Source: Desulfosudis oleivorans Hxd3
Lineage (GTDB): Bacteria; Desulfobacterota; Desulfobacteria; Desulfobacterales; Desulfosudaceae
Assembly (NCBI RefSeq): GCF_000018405.1
Contig: NC_009943.1
Coordinates: 3,723,001-3,787,000 of the forward strand
Length of the DNA stretch: 64,000 nucleotides
Direction: 5' to 3'
In this document: in pieces, positions 42,527 to 51,527 of the stretch
Layout: each line of letters starts with the position of its first letter
Numbering within the stretch: the first letter of the stretch is position 1
Program-made: the position numbers and the translations under genes
Notes under the pieces: model-generated
What the model saw: only the letters and a program-made list of their open reading frames with translations
Told to the model about the DNA's origin: nothing
Databases searched by the model: none

Positions 42527-43750
42527 TTGGGCCATACATACATAAAGCGCTCTCTGGAGCCAATCATAAAAAGAGCGGCTTCTGAATTTCCCGCAGTTGT
42601 TCTCACCGGGCCTCGCCAGTCAGGCAAAACTACCTTGCTTAAACATTTATTCAGCAAGCAATACCAGTATGTTTCTCTTGAGCCACCCGATGTACGCATC
42701 TCTGCCAAAGAGGACCCGCGTGCCTTTTTGGAGATGTATCCATCGCCTGTGATTTTCGATGAGATACAAAACGCCCCCGACCTGCTGCCATATATTAAAG
42801 AAAAAATTGATGCTGATCGAAGCCGGGCCGGGCAATATTTATTGACAGGATCACAGAATATTTTGCTTATACAGCAAGTAACGGAATCTCTTGCCGGACG
42901 TACGGCGATATTGCGACTTTTACCGTTTTCACAAAGAGAGATTGAGGCACAGCCTGATCGTTCCTTGCCCTGGGATGCTGAATCTCCTCCAGATTATTCG
43001 CGCAAATATTCATACCAGAAGCTTTGGGAAGGATTTATTCGTGGATATTATCCGGAACCAAACGTCCAGACTCGCCGGGATACGAACCTCTGGCATGCCA
43101 GCTATGTCCAAACCTATCTGGAACGGGATGTTCGCACACTCAGGCAGGTGGGAGACTTGTCTCAATTCCAAAGCTTTCTAAGAGCGCTTGCAGCCAGAAG
43201 CGCCCAGTTACTGAATTTAACCGACATCGCCCGCGACCTTGGCATTGCCGTTAATACAGCCAAGGCCTGGCTATCCATTCTGGAAGCGACCTATCAGGTA
43301 ATTGTGCTTCGCCCTTACTTTGCCAATGTTGGGAAACGGCTGGTAAAGACGCCCAAGATCTACTTTACCGATGCAGGCACACTCTGCTATCTGGTAGGGC
43401 TGAAAGACCCGGCGCACGCGGCTTCCGGACCAATGGGCGGTGCGATCATGGAGACAGTAGTAATTTCCGAAATAATAAAAACCTTAACGCATCAGGGAGT
43501 CCAGCCACAGACATACTTCTGGCGGACAACTGCCGGTACGGAAGTAGACCTCATAGTGGATACCGGTGAACGCCTTGTACCCATTGAAGTAAAACTGTCT
43601 GCTACACTCCATCCGGCGATGGCTGCGGCTATAAAAACATTTCAGAAAGATTTTGGGGATGCGGCCGGGCCGGGATATATCATCCATCCTGGAGATACGG
43701 CTCTTCCACTTGGCGCCAATGTTTCAGCACTGCCTCTTTTAGAACTCTGA
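42527..43750 (+). CDS. AAA ATPase with DUF4143 domain
   Basis: 407 residues from TTG 42527, preferred because AAAGGGG lies six bases upstream and because the family normally begins near YIKRxLE; an ATG eleven codons earlier (42494) would overlap the palindrome. The AAA_14 domain has VVLTGPRQSGKTTLL (Walker A), SPVIFDEIQNAP (Walker B) and QYLLTGSQNILL. A winged-helix-like stretch (TDIARDLGIAVNTAKAWLSILEATYQVIVL) leads to the DUF4143 nuclease-like end with TEVDLIVDTGERLVPIEVKLS, an ExK-type motif. The cellular role of this common family is unknown. Confidence 0.85.
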   Translation: MGHTYIKRSLEPIIKRAASEFPAVVLTGPRQSGKTTLLKHLFSKQYQYVSLEPPDVRISAKEDPRAFLEMYPSPVIFDEIQNAPDLLPYIKEKIDADRSRAGQYLLTGSQNILLIQQVTESLAGRTAILRLLPFSQREIEAQPDRSLPWDAESPPDYSRKYSYQKLWEGFIRGYYPEPNVQTRRDTNLWHASYVQTYLERDVRTLRQVGDLSQFQSFLRALAARSAQLLNLTDIARDLGIAVNTAKAWLSILEATYQVIVLRPYFANVGKRLVKTPKIYFTDAGTLCYLVGLKDPAHAASGPMGGAIMETVVISEIIKTLTHQGVQPQTYFWRTTAGTEVDLIVDTGERLVPIEVKLSATLHPAMAAAIKTFQKDFGDAAGPGYIIHPGDTALPLGANVSALPLLEL

Positions 43751-43761
43751 TCATTTTAATA

Positions 43762-43802
43762 TGGCGCGCCCGGAGGGACTCGAACCCCCGGCCTGCGGAT
43801 TT
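43762..43802 (-). repeat. Partial tRNA-Arg 3' end, attachment-site-like (att1)
   Basis: Forty-one bases beginning TGGCGCGCCCGGAGGGACTC match the 3' end of tRNA-Arg(UCG) at 57695-57771 in the same orientation with one mismatch. It is the left boundary of the AbiE cassette. Confidence 0.85.
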
Positions 43803-43960
43803 GCAGGACCACTAAAAAGGGACGATTCCTCCTTTATTTTCAACATGTTGAATAAACTACCAAAAATTTTTTACTTTTGGTTTTATTTGGTTCTATTTAA
43901 ATTTCTTGGGCTCTGACGGGCACAATTTAGGCACAGGTTCTTCTTGACTTTTAATTCCGG

Positions 43961-44010
43961 ATCAGACATATTGTATCCACATATCAACAAATAAACACAA
44001 TGTGTCTGAT
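43961..44010. promoter_or_regulatory. Inverted repeat at the abiE promoter
   Basis: ATCAGACATATTG (43961-43973) and CAATGTGTCTGAT (43998-44010) are inverse with one mismatch, 24 bases apart, and reach the start of the antitoxin gene. AbiEi antitoxins are known to bind inverted repeats at their own promoter, so this is a likely operator. Confidence 0.6.
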
Positions 44011-44610
44011 TGGCAAATGAAAGAATCTCCAATAACAATATTCCGGAAGCATGGTGGGCAACTTCGAATGAGTGAGGCGCTCTCTCACGGTGTTACACGG
44101 TATATGCTCTATTCGCTAAGAGACAAGGGAATCATAGAGCAAGTGACCAGAGGGGTCTATCGGCTGACGGAGCTGCCTCCGCTCTCCAACCCGGACCTTG
44201 TTACAGTAAGCCTTCGGTTCCCTAATGCCGTTATCTGTCTTATTTCAGCACTGTATTATCATAATATCACGACCCAGATTCCGCATTTTGTTTCAGTGGC
44301 GGTGCCAAGAAACTCGCGAATACCGTCACTCGACTATCCTCCTGTTCAGGCCCATCGATTCAATGATGAAGCTTACCGCTCCGGCATCGAAAATCGTACC
44401 ATTGATGGCGCATCAGTAAAAATCTATGCTCCCGAGAAAACCCTGGCCGATTGTTTTAAATTCCGGAACAAAATTGGAATGGATGTTGTTCTTGAAGCGC
44501 TCAAACTATATAGAACCAGGCAACAATTCAACCTCGAAAAGCTGCTTATGTACGCAGAGGTGTGTCGAGTAAAAAAGATTATGGCGCCTTATCTGGAGGC
44601 AATGCTTTGA
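44002..44610 (+). CDS. abiEi: AbiEi-type antitoxin/transcriptional regulator
   Basis: Up to 202 residues (GTG at 44002; an ATG at 44017 is also possible, with no clear ribosome-binding site for either). The N-terminal winged helix is ITIFRKHGGQLRMSEALSHGVTRYMLYSLRDKGIIEQVTRGVYRL. The C-terminal domain has VSLRFPNAVICLISALYYH and YAPEKTLADCFKFRNKIG, both typical of AbiEi antitoxins of type IV toxin-antitoxin systems. It overlaps the toxin gene by four bases. The pair is known to give abortive phage defence in other bacteria. It sits between two partial tRNA-Arg repeats. Confidence 0.88.
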   Translation: MSDWQMKESPITIFRKHGGQLRMSEALSHGVTRYMLYSLRDKGIIEQVTRGVYRLTELPPLSNPDLVTVSLRFPNAVICLISALYYHNITTQIPHFVSVAVPRNSRIPSLDYPPVQAHRFNDEAYRSGIENRTIDGASVKIYAPEKTLADCFKFRNKIGMDVVLEALKLYRTRQQFNLEKLLMYAEVCRVKKIMAPYLEAML

Positions 44611-45524
44611 CCAAAAAACAGGTGAAAAATATCTCAGCATCCATACGGCAAAAGCTGCTCAACAAATCCAGAACTGATGCCCGTCCTTTTCAAGAACTGG
44701 TTCAGTATTATGCCATGGAGCGGTTTCTGTATCGCCTGGCACAGTCCCGGCACGCCAACCGGTTTATTCTGAAAGGGGCGCTGATGCTTCGGATCTGGCA
44801 AGCCCCGGAAACTCGTTCAACGATGGACATTGATCTGCTTGGCAAAACAGATAACAATGTGTCAGCGCTCATTTCCAATATAACCGAGATACTCTCTGTT
44901 GATGTTGATCCCGACGGCCTCTCTTTCTTTCCTGAAAACATAATGGGCGAGCATATTACTGAGGACGCGGAATATAAGGGAGTAAGGATCTGCTTTCCGG
45001 CAAAGCTGGATACGATGAAGCTAAATATGCAGATTGATATAGGCTTCGGCGATATTATCCATCCCGCGCCTGAAAGATCAGAAATACCCACCATACTGGA
45101 GTGCCCGGCACCTCAATTATTGTGTTACAGCCGTGAAAGCTCGATCGCTGAAAAATTTGAAGCCATGTTGAAACGTAGAGAGTTGAACAGCCGGATGAAG
45201 GACTTCTGTGACATCTGGCTCCTTTCCCGCTATTTTGATTTTGATGGGAAAATTGTGTCAGAAGCCATTAGGTTGACGCTTGAACAACGCGGGACAGAAC
45301 TTCCAGGCAACATAAATATAGTCGCCTTTTCGCACGAGTTCATCATAGCGAAACAAGTCCAATGGAACGCTTTTATGAAAAAACTCAGACAGGATCATGT
45401 TCCTGCTGAGTTCGAAACCATCGTCATGCAAGTGAAAGGATTTATCAGCCCGATAATCTCGGCTTTGATTGCACGAAAGACACCACCTTCAAAATGGACT
45501 GCACCTGGTCCATGGGCCTTCTGA
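44607..45524 (+). CDS. abiEii: AbiEii nucleotidyltransferase toxin
   Basis: 305 residues from TTG 44607, which forms a TTGA overlap with the antitoxin stop and has GGAGG nine bases upstream; a longer reading from 44562 has no ribosome-binding site. The nucleotidyltransferase core shows FILKGALMLRIWQ, then TMDIDLLGK with the DxD pair, and later EKFEAMLKRRELNSRMKDFCDIWLLSRYF, all typical of AbiEii/DUF1814 toxins that transfer nucleotides to an essential RNA. It is followed immediately by the second tRNA repeat. Confidence 0.9.
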   Translation: MTKKQVKNISASIRQKLLNKSRTDARPFQELVQYYAMERFLYRLAQSRHANRFILKGALMLRIWQAPETRSTMDIDLLGKTDNNVSALISNITEILSVDVDPDGLSFFPENIMGEHITEDAEYKGVRICFPAKLDTMKLNMQIDIGFGDIIHPAPERSEIPTILECPAPQLLCYSRESSIAEKFEAMLKRRELNSRMKDFCDIWLLSRYFDFDGKIVSEAIRLTLEQRGTELPGNINIVAFSHEFIIAKQVQWNAFMKKLRQDHVPAEFETIVMQVKGFISPIISALIARKTPPSKWTAPGPWAF

Positions 45525-45535
45525 AATAAATTTAT

Positions 45536-45582
45536 TGGCGCGCCCGGAGGGACTCGAACCTGCGGCCTACGGATTCGAAGTC
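45536..45582 (-). repeat. Partial tRNA-Arg 3' end, attachment-site-like (att2)
   Basis: Forty-seven bases matching the 3' part of tRNA-Arg(UCG) up to the anticodon loop, with two mismatches, in the same orientation as att1 and as the intact gene. It lies 12 bases after the AbiEii stop and marks the left end of the 12-kb island. Confidence 0.88.
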
Positions 45583-45736
45583 GTGCTTTTTGAACAAGCT
45601 TTTTTGCCGTATTTTTAACCAGTTGAATTGTATGTAATTTTTTTGTCGTTTTTGGTTATGTTTGTTAACTTTTGATGTTGACGGGCACAATTTAGGCACA
45701 ATCTGAATATAACAAAATTTCGGATGTAGAATAGTT

Positions 45737-46450
45737 TCAAGTTGTATCCATTGCAATCCAAAGGTGATGAATTTTAATCTCGCTACTTACTTTACTGCCA
45801 GTGCGACTATGGGTTGATTGACAACTTGAAACCCTTGTTATTCTATATTGCATAAGCTGCTTAAGGACTTCGTCGGTATTCCAAACACAAGACCCTTTTT
45901 TTGTTCCATCGGCAAGTTCCAAAATCCATTCATTAATTTTTTGATACCAGTGATCAAGGCGTTTCTCTTGAACGTAGCCTACAATCACTGCAATGTTTAG
46001 GTCGAAACCGTGTAACCCTAACTTAAACCGTTCAATTCCACCATTCTTCTTATTTACGTCTCCTATAACATATTCTTTTTCACGGTTTGTGGATGGTGCG
46101 GGAAGTCTTTTGCCTTCGATCACAAGAATAGGATCGTATATGGTATAAGTGATTGCACCAAATATTGCTTTTTCAACTGGTGATGCAGAAAGATCAACAC
46201 GTCTAATGCCGGTCTGATATTCTTCATGATCAAAACGAACCATAGGGAAATCCCGTCTGGCACGAGAGTCAAGAAACTTACACAACTGTAAATTTAGTTT
46301 GTCTTCGGACTGTTCTTTAGGTCTATCGGGATCATCCCGCCAAGCAGGTAGATTCTGATTAATAAAACTAATGGTTTTTAAAGCAAGCGTAGAAGGAACG
46401 TCAATCCCAGAAGTAATTTGCCCAATGTACGTGCCTTTGTCACATTTCAT
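45737..46450 (-). CDS. Possible PD-(D/E)xK nuclease partner of the methylase
   Basis: 237 residues. RRVDLSASPVEKAIFGAITYTIYDPILVIEGKRLP has an Asp followed by a strand and an ExK motif (IEGK), the layout of PD-(D/E)xK nucleases. The rest is unfamiliar. It starts 7 bases after the methylase stop, so the two genes are one unit, most likely methylase plus restriction nuclease. The last third (from about residue 200) is basic and low in similarity to anything. A non-nuclease role remains possible. Confidence 0.6.
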   Translation of the reverse strand: MKCDKGTYIGQITSGIDVPSTLALKTISFINQNLPAWRDDPDRPKEQSEDKLNLQLCKFLDSRARRDFPMVRFDHEEYQTGIRRVDLSASPVEKAIFGAITYTIYDPILVIEGKRLPAPSTNREKEYVIGDVNKKNGGIERFKLGLHGFDLNIAVIVGYVQEKRLDHWYQKINEWILELADGTKKGSCVWNTDEVLKQLMQYRITRVSSCQSTHSRTGSKVSSEIKIHHLWIAMDTT

Positions 46451-46457
46451 ATATTGT

Positions 46458-49319
46458 CTAGTATCCTTGTCTACGAAGATCCACTAGAGTCTCATCGGCA
46501 TCACGGATTGCTGTTGAGCTTATCCAATAACGCAACCTGTCAGGCTTAATAATTAACAAAACATTTTCTGAATAAAAACGTAGCAATCGTATTGTCCTAA
46601 GATGTTCATGAGTTTTGTTATCATAAATAATATTTCGTAGATTATTTTCTTGCTTTTCATCAAGCCAATCTATATTAGGCTTTCCCCCGAAAAAAAACGG
46701 TTGACAGATTAATCCGTTAAGAAAAATCGGATCAGATGCTTTCAGGTTTTCATATATGCTTCCAAGCATCCTGAGAAACATATTCGAGTACACTATGAGG
46801 TGGTTTTTGTTCGCCATCTTTTTTAGCAATTCTGAGTTCTGGCCAAGCCTTACATAGTCGATCATATATTTGAGAACATCCTCAGAAAGTGCATCTTCCC
46901 AAAAAGAGAAAAAAAGTTCTTTTTTATCCCTTGGGTAAGGAAATATGTCGATATCCTTTTTAAAAATTGCAGTAGCCTTACTTACTAATAGTCGTGAACC
47001 ATTTAGTGCACAGGATAGACAATAGATATCATGATATTTCTGTAAAGTTTTAAAAAGTTCTTGGAGTTTTGTTTTCTGGGCCTTGGGCGCATGTATGCCA
47101 ACAATTTCGTTGCGATAGGCTATAAATCCCTTATCCCAAAAAGCAACGGGAAGAGATTTTAACTCCTTAATTAGTATGAGTGGGGCAGTGAAGCGCTCTT
47201 TAGTTCTTGGAGCTTCAAACCTGTCTGTTGCTAATACATCTATTTCATCTTCGTTAATTCCAGCCTCTGTAAATGCAGAGGTTGGTAATAATTTCTGCCC
47301 TTTTAGAAATGGTGCTAATTTTTCCTTATTTCCTTCGATGAAACCTTCACCATAATCCCATCCTTGTTCTTTTACATACTGTGAAAGTGTTCTCATATTC
47401 CTAAGGCTTTGTGATATATCCAGCAGCCGTCCACCACCAAAAAGATTTACACGCCATACATATGCATCGTTTACCGCCTGATTTTGAGTGACTCGATATC
47501 TGTCATAATGATCTAATTCAAAACAGATTCGCTCATTAACACTCATAGTTCTTCGAAATGTCCAGTGATTAATCCAGTGGTTTTCTTTAGGCTCTAAGGT
47601 ATAAGCAATGACTGCAATTGTTTTAGGGTCGGCTTCATATAATTTGCGGATAGAAGTAAAATCAAGGATTGTATCGATTTTGTATTTTTTCTGTATTGCA
47701 GCTCTAAATACAAAGGTATTGTTGTTGTATAGAAATTGTGCTGGTTGAATTAAGCAGACTCTTCCCCCAGGCTTAAGAACGTTAAACGCTTGCTCAAAAA
47801 AAAGATAAGCCACTTGTTTATCTGGTAATGATCCTCGGCTATTGTCATTTTGTTGTGCGATATAATTGACTTCTTTTCCAGAGTCTGACAGTTTGGATTC
47901 GAAGGGTGGGTTTCCAATTATCACATCAAAATCATTATCAAAGAGGGTAGGTACCTTTTGGTGTGAATTAAGGAGGACTTGAAAAAAATCTGCTTTAAAT
48001 AAGTTTGATTTGTATAGAGGGTCAAATTTTAAGTCTTGCCAAATAACCTTTGGCTGTAAAGCATCGCATATAGCTAGACATAAACTAAATACAGATAAAT
48101 CAATGGCGTTGGGGTCTAATTCAATTCCATAAATACTTTGCTTAAGAATTTTCTTAAGAGACGTAACACTTGGGCGTCGCCAGCTATTGCGGCTTCTCCA
48201 GACATTGACCAATCTTTTAAATGCTCCGACAAGAAATATACCTGAACCGCATGCTGGGTCGAGAATCCGTTCTGTGCCTGTTAGCTTAGAATATGGCAAT
48301 GCTTGATCTAAGAGTAAACTGGCCAAGAATGGAGGAGTGTAAACTGCACCATGACCACCTTGAACAAATCGTTGATAAAGATGACTAATAATCTCAACAG
48401 GTAGGTGTTTAAAAGAGAATTGTTTCCAAAGGTATCGTTGCCTTTTTATCGTTCTGGCTTCAACAAGATCGGCAAAGTTGCTGAGAATTCCTTTTGTTAG
48501 CTTTTGTTGACCAATATTTTCAAGCGCAAATACATCGCCATTAAATTTGCGTTCGAGAAAATTTAAAAGCCAGTATACTTTTTCAGGGTCACCACTTTTC
48601 AAAACCTCAAAGAAACTTTTTGCTCCCTTGTGGAATTTACCAAACCAGCTTTCAGAAGGGAATACGTTTCGGTCTTCAAGATATTTAATTAAAACCATTA
48701 AAAGAAGTAAACGTCGTAATATGGGGTTTTTCTCTCCGTCAAGACTTTTGTCCGTTTCTACAACAGCTTGGATTAGTGCTTGGTGTGCAGCTTTAGTGTG
48801 GTTTGTAAGCTCTTTATTATTAGGCTCTTCCCAAAAGGTTCCATCGGCAAGACGTAATGCTGAAAATTGTTGCAGTTCTCTATTAATCGAACTCACAGTT
48901 TTAATCAAAGAAGCATCAATACTTTTTGCAGGACTATATTGACATTCCCCGTCTTCAAATCTCCAGAAATCAGGACCGCGTGCGCATGATAACACATCAA
49001 TCCGAGTTGGCCATGCGATATAGAGCAATGGAGCAGCGCCATGAAGCCAAACCTGTTGGTGAAGTTCAGCTAATTCTTTTTCATTTATCTGTTCATCAGA
49101 GTTATCAACGATATAAGCTGAAATCTGAGATGAACGTCCGTCTGAGAAGCGGCGGAAAAAAATAAAGTCAATGTATTCGAATAATTTCGCATCAATAACG
49201 GCTGCCCGTTCGTCTATACTCAATTCAGAAGTATCAGGGTTTTTGATTGACACCAAACCCTTAATAAGAGCGCCTTCAGGGCTTATAAAGTCAACAAGTT
49301 GGAGGGAACTGTCAATCAT
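46458..49319 (-). CDS. Large N6-adenine DNA methyltransferase, type II/BREX-like
   Basis: 953 residues. The methylase core has motif I DPACGSGIFLVGAF at about residue 354, the following YGIELDPNAIDLSVFSLCLAICD, and motif IV IGNPPFESK at about residue 470. The N-terminal 330 residues are a helical domain of the kind that precedes the methylase in Eco57I-like enzymes; the C-terminal 350 residues probably recognise DNA. No obvious nuclease motif lies within it, which fits a separate nuclease gene downstream. The AT-rich base use differs from the core genome. Confidence 0.8.
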   Translation of the reverse strand: MIDSSLQLVDFISPEGALIKGLVSIKNPDTSELSIDERAAVIDAKLFEYIDFIFFRRFSDGRSSQISAYIVDNSDEQINEKELAELHQQVWLHGAAPLLYIAWPTRIDVLSCARGPDFWRFEDGECQYSPAKSIDASLIKTVSSINRELQQFSALRLADGTFWEEPNNKELTNHTKAAHQALIQAVVETDKSLDGEKNPILRRLLLLMVLIKYLEDRNVFPSESWFGKFHKGAKSFFEVLKSGDPEKVYWLLNFLERKFNGDVFALENIGQQKLTKGILSNFADLVEARTIKRQRYLWKQFSFKHLPVEIISHLYQRFVQGGHGAVYTPPFLASLLLDQALPYSKLTGTERILDPACGSGIFLVGAFKRLVNVWRSRNSWRRPSVTSLKKILKQSIYGIELDPNAIDLSVFSLCLAICDALQPKVIWQDLKFDPLYKSNLFKADFFQVLLNSHQKVPTLFDNDFDVIIGNPPFESKLSDSGKEVNYIAQQNDNSRGSLPDKQVAYLFFEQAFNVLKPGGRVCLIQPAQFLYNNNTFVFRAAIQKKYKIDTILDFTSIRKLYEADPKTIAVIAYTLEPKENHWINHWTFRRTMSVNERICFELDHYDRYRVTQNQAVNDAYVWRVNLFGGGRLLDISQSLRNMRTLSQYVKEQGWDYGEGFIEGNKEKLAPFLKGQKLLPTSAFTEAGINEDEIDVLATDRFEAPRTKERFTAPLILIKELKSLPVAFWDKGFIAYRNEIVGIHAPKAQKTKLQELFKTLQKYHDIYCLSCALNGSRLLVSKATAIFKKDIDIFPYPRDKKELFFSFWEDALSEDVLKYMIDYVRLGQNSELLKKMANKNHLIVYSNMFLRMLGSIYENLKASDPIFLNGLICQPFFFGGKPNIDWLDEKQENNLRNIIYDNKTHEHLRTIRLLRFYSENVLLIIKPDRLRYWISSTAIRDADETLVDLRRQGY

Positions 49320-49403
49320 TGCTTTAAAACCTATCTCGATAAAGGCAGCGGATGTATCTGTTTTTATGATTTGTCATTTACAGTCTCTATCTACCTAAAT
49401 TCG

Positions 49404-49847
49404 CTAAATGATTTTTTGGGGCTTGTAAGAGGAGGTTCGGAGCGAAAAACTGTCATCAGCCTTCTGTAATTCAAATATTTCAGTTTCTATTTGTTCTGTA
49501 TGAAATTGAAAAAATCTTTGCATGGTCGTTGCACTGAAATACTTCCCCTTTTCATTAACAAACATATCAACCCCATCAGTATAAATAACAAGCTGAGTAA
49601 GAGGGTCATCCGAATCAGGTAATAGGTTTGATAGGTTTCTTATTCCTTTTTGAATTTTTTGAAGACTTAACCCCTTCTCTTTTAATATAATGATCAATTT
49701 TAATTTGATGATATCCCTAAACGAATAAAAATGTGTCTTGCCATCTTTTTTAGGATTTATCAGACCGATCCTTACCCAATATTTGAGTTGGTTGTTGGTG
49801 GCCTTGGTCAATTTAAGTATTAGTCTGGTTGGATATATGTAATTCAT
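49404..49847 (-). CDS. MerR-like transcriptional regulator
   Basis: About 147 residues. The start at MNYIYPTRLILKLT (49847) is chosen because the MerR-type helix-turn-helix begins there: LILKLTKATNNQLKYWVRIGLINPKKDGKTHFYSFRDIIKLKLIIILKEKGLSLQKIQ. The open frame continues further upstream, but that part overlaps an opposite-strand gene and looks non-coding. The C-terminal 60 residues would be the dimerisation or effector part. It may control the divergent wHTH-nuclease gene or the methylase pair. No ribosome-binding site is evident. Confidence 0.65.
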   Translation of the reverse strand: MNYIYPTRLILKLTKATNNQLKYWVRIGLINPKKDGKTHFYSFRDIIKLKLIIILKEKGLSLQKIQKGIRNLSNLLPDSDDPLTQLVIYTDGVDMFVNEKGKYFSATTMQRFFQFHTEQIETEIFELQKADDSFSLRTSSYKPQKII

Positions 49848-49981
49848 AAGAGATTGGTTGAAAAAAATTGATATTAGAGCCTTTTTTAAACCAATATGGC
49901 CTATTAGTTGGCTGAAGTCAAGAAATTTTGTGTAAGGATAAAAATTACACAAAGCACCCCGTAAGCCCGATGCTAATATTA

Positions 49982-50521
49982 ATGGCAAAAAAAGAGAATA
50001 CCCCCCTGAAGTATAGACAGTGCCATCAGTTGCTGGTTGATGTTTTTCAGCATCCGTTTTCAAGCACGACTGAAAGGTATAAGCGATTGAAATTTTATTA
50101 TAAGCTTGGAGATAAATGTCGGAGAAGATTGATTTTTGATAAGTGTATTCAGCCACGGAAGGTTGTCACAAAAGAGGGTTGCATTACCTTGTATGACCTA
50201 ACACAGAAAGGCAGACTGGTTCTGCGTGACCTGGGATATGATGCAGAGAACAAAAGCGAAGGGATTGTGCACAAGTTCTGGAAAAACAAGGTTGCTGAGG
50301 ATTACAGGGCCAAGGGTTACGATGTGGAGGTTGAAGCATACATCAATGGCCGGCCCGACATCATCGCCCGGAAGGATGGCAAGAGTATCGCCGTAGAAAT
50401 TGAGACCGGCAAGTCAGATTTTATGCACAACATTCAGAGAGCCATCGACGCTGGATTTGACGAGGTTGTGTGTGTAGCGACGAATGAGAGGGTTGAGAGG
50501 AAAATGAGAAAAGAAGTGTGA
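49982..50521 (+). CDS. Truncated wHTH plus nuclease-like protein
   Basis: About 179 residues. The first part has a winged-helix pattern (YKRLKFYYKLGDKCRRRLIFDKCI, VVTKEGCITLYDLTQKGRLVL). The second part, from SEGIVHKFWKNKVAEDYRAKGY to RPDIIARKDGKSIAVEIETGKSD, has the D...ExxxGK layout of PD-(D/E)xK folds. The whole resembles the C-terminal end of large ATPase proteins, so it may be a fragment cut off by a rearrangement. Possible starts at 49970 and 49982 both lack a ribosome-binding site. It may still be a functional stand-alone gene. Confidence 0.55.
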   Translation: MAKKENTPLKYRQCHQLLVDVFQHPFSSTTERYKRLKFYYKLGDKCRRRLIFDKCIQPRKVVTKEGCITLYDLTQKGRLVLRDLGYDAENKSEGIVHKFWKNKVAEDYRAKGYDVEVEAYINGRPDIIARKDGKSIAVEIETGKSDFMHNIQRAIDAGFDEVVCVATNERVERKMRKEV

Positions 50522-50593
50522 AGATAAGAAAATTTTAAAATAGAATATATTGTTTTTCGAGCCTCATCAACGGTGTGGAGTTGTTCTCCTATC

Positions 50594-51511
50594 TTAATCA
50601 CGCTTATCCTCCAAGTATCCCATTTTTTCTAAACGGTCCAACATTAGTGCCATATTTAAATGCTTGAGTCTTTTTTGCTCATGCAATAAACTTACTAGAT
50701 TTGAGAAGTTGGGCGGAACCATCTCCTTAGGTATTCTACTAATAATGATCCCCAACCCCTCAAAAATATCGGCTTTTTCAAAAGAAATAAGTTGATGAAG
50801 GGCTCTTTTAAATTCAAAAAAATTATTAATTGTGCGTAATATTTCTTCAAAATTACGATTATTTATATTATGAAGAAATGAGGGGCATATTAACTGCCAA
50901 CTTTCCCAGATAACGGAATCCATCTTGATTAATCTTTCATCTATATCTTTTACGTGCTCTTTTAAACTAGAATGAAGATTAGATTGGAAATTTGTAAACT
51001 CTTCTTCAAAAGAATCTCTTTGGTTGATAATCTGCTGTTTTAACCCTTCACGTAAATTAGTTATCGTTGATTCGTTTAGTACATCCATCTTAATATTCAA
51101 AAGTTCGTGTTTAATCTCCTTTTTTAAATTTTGTTCCATTTTTTCTAAGAGCTTTATAGATTCTGCTTCGCGTTTCGATTTTTTCTTTTCGTAGTAAGCT
51201 ATTAAAAATGCAAATATTATTGGATATATAATAGCTGCTAAAGTAAATAACAGGCCGAGGATCATAACACTTTGATCAATTTGCTTGGCATGATCTGCTT
51301 TAACCGACCATTCTTCCAAAATTTTATTTTTTATATAATTATCTAACTGAATTGTCGAATTATCAGGTGAAAAATTTTGATTGGAGTTAGATGAAGTTGG
51401 ATTTTGTTTACCTGTATTTTGCAATTGCGTGGCGGAGGAAGAATTTAAATGCGAAAACGTTAAACAGCATATAATTATTAGAAAAATAATTATTTTCAAT
51501 AAATTGCTCAT
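50594..51511 (-). CDS. Membrane-anchored coiled-coil protein of the signalling operon
   Basis: 305 residues. A signal-like segment (LLKIIIFLIIICCLTFSHL) opens the protein. A polar stretch rich in Asn, Ser and Gln follows to about residue 55. Then comes a strong membrane segment (MILGLLFTLAAIIYPIIFAFLIAYY, residues about 83-107) and immediately KKKSKREAESIKLLEKMEQNLKKEIKHE, the beginning of a long coiled coil. The C-terminal 90 residues are helical and cytoplasmic by the positive-inside rule. I recognise no family. It is the last gene of the operon and a plausible effector acting at the membrane. Confidence 0.7.
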   Translation of the reverse strand: MSNLLKIIIFLIIICCLTFSHLNSSSATQLQNTGKQNPTSSNSNQNFSPDNSTIQLDNYIKNKILEEWSVKADHAKQIDQSVMILGLLFTLAAIIYPIIFAFLIAYYEKKKSKREAESIKLLEKMEQNLKKEIKHELLNIKMDVLNESTITNLREGLKQQIINQRDSFEEEFTNFQSNLHSSLKEHVKDIDERLIKMDSVIWESWQLICPSFLHNINNRNFEEILRTINNFFEFKRALHQLISFEKADIFEGLGIIISRIPKEMVPPNFSNLVSLLHEQKRLKHLNMALMLDRLEKMGYLEDKRD

Positions 51512-51527
51512 ATCGACGTCCCCGAAT

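Noticed and set aside
45532-45756. A 74-codon minus-strand open frame crossing the tRNA repeat
   Set aside because: Its C-terminus is a translation of the tRNA-Arg 3' end; such frames are typical of attachment sites and not genes.
49848-50156. N-terminal extension of the MerR-like frame
   Set aside because: It overlaps the opposite-strand wHTH-nuclease gene and lacks any MerR-like sequence before residue 104 of the long frame.
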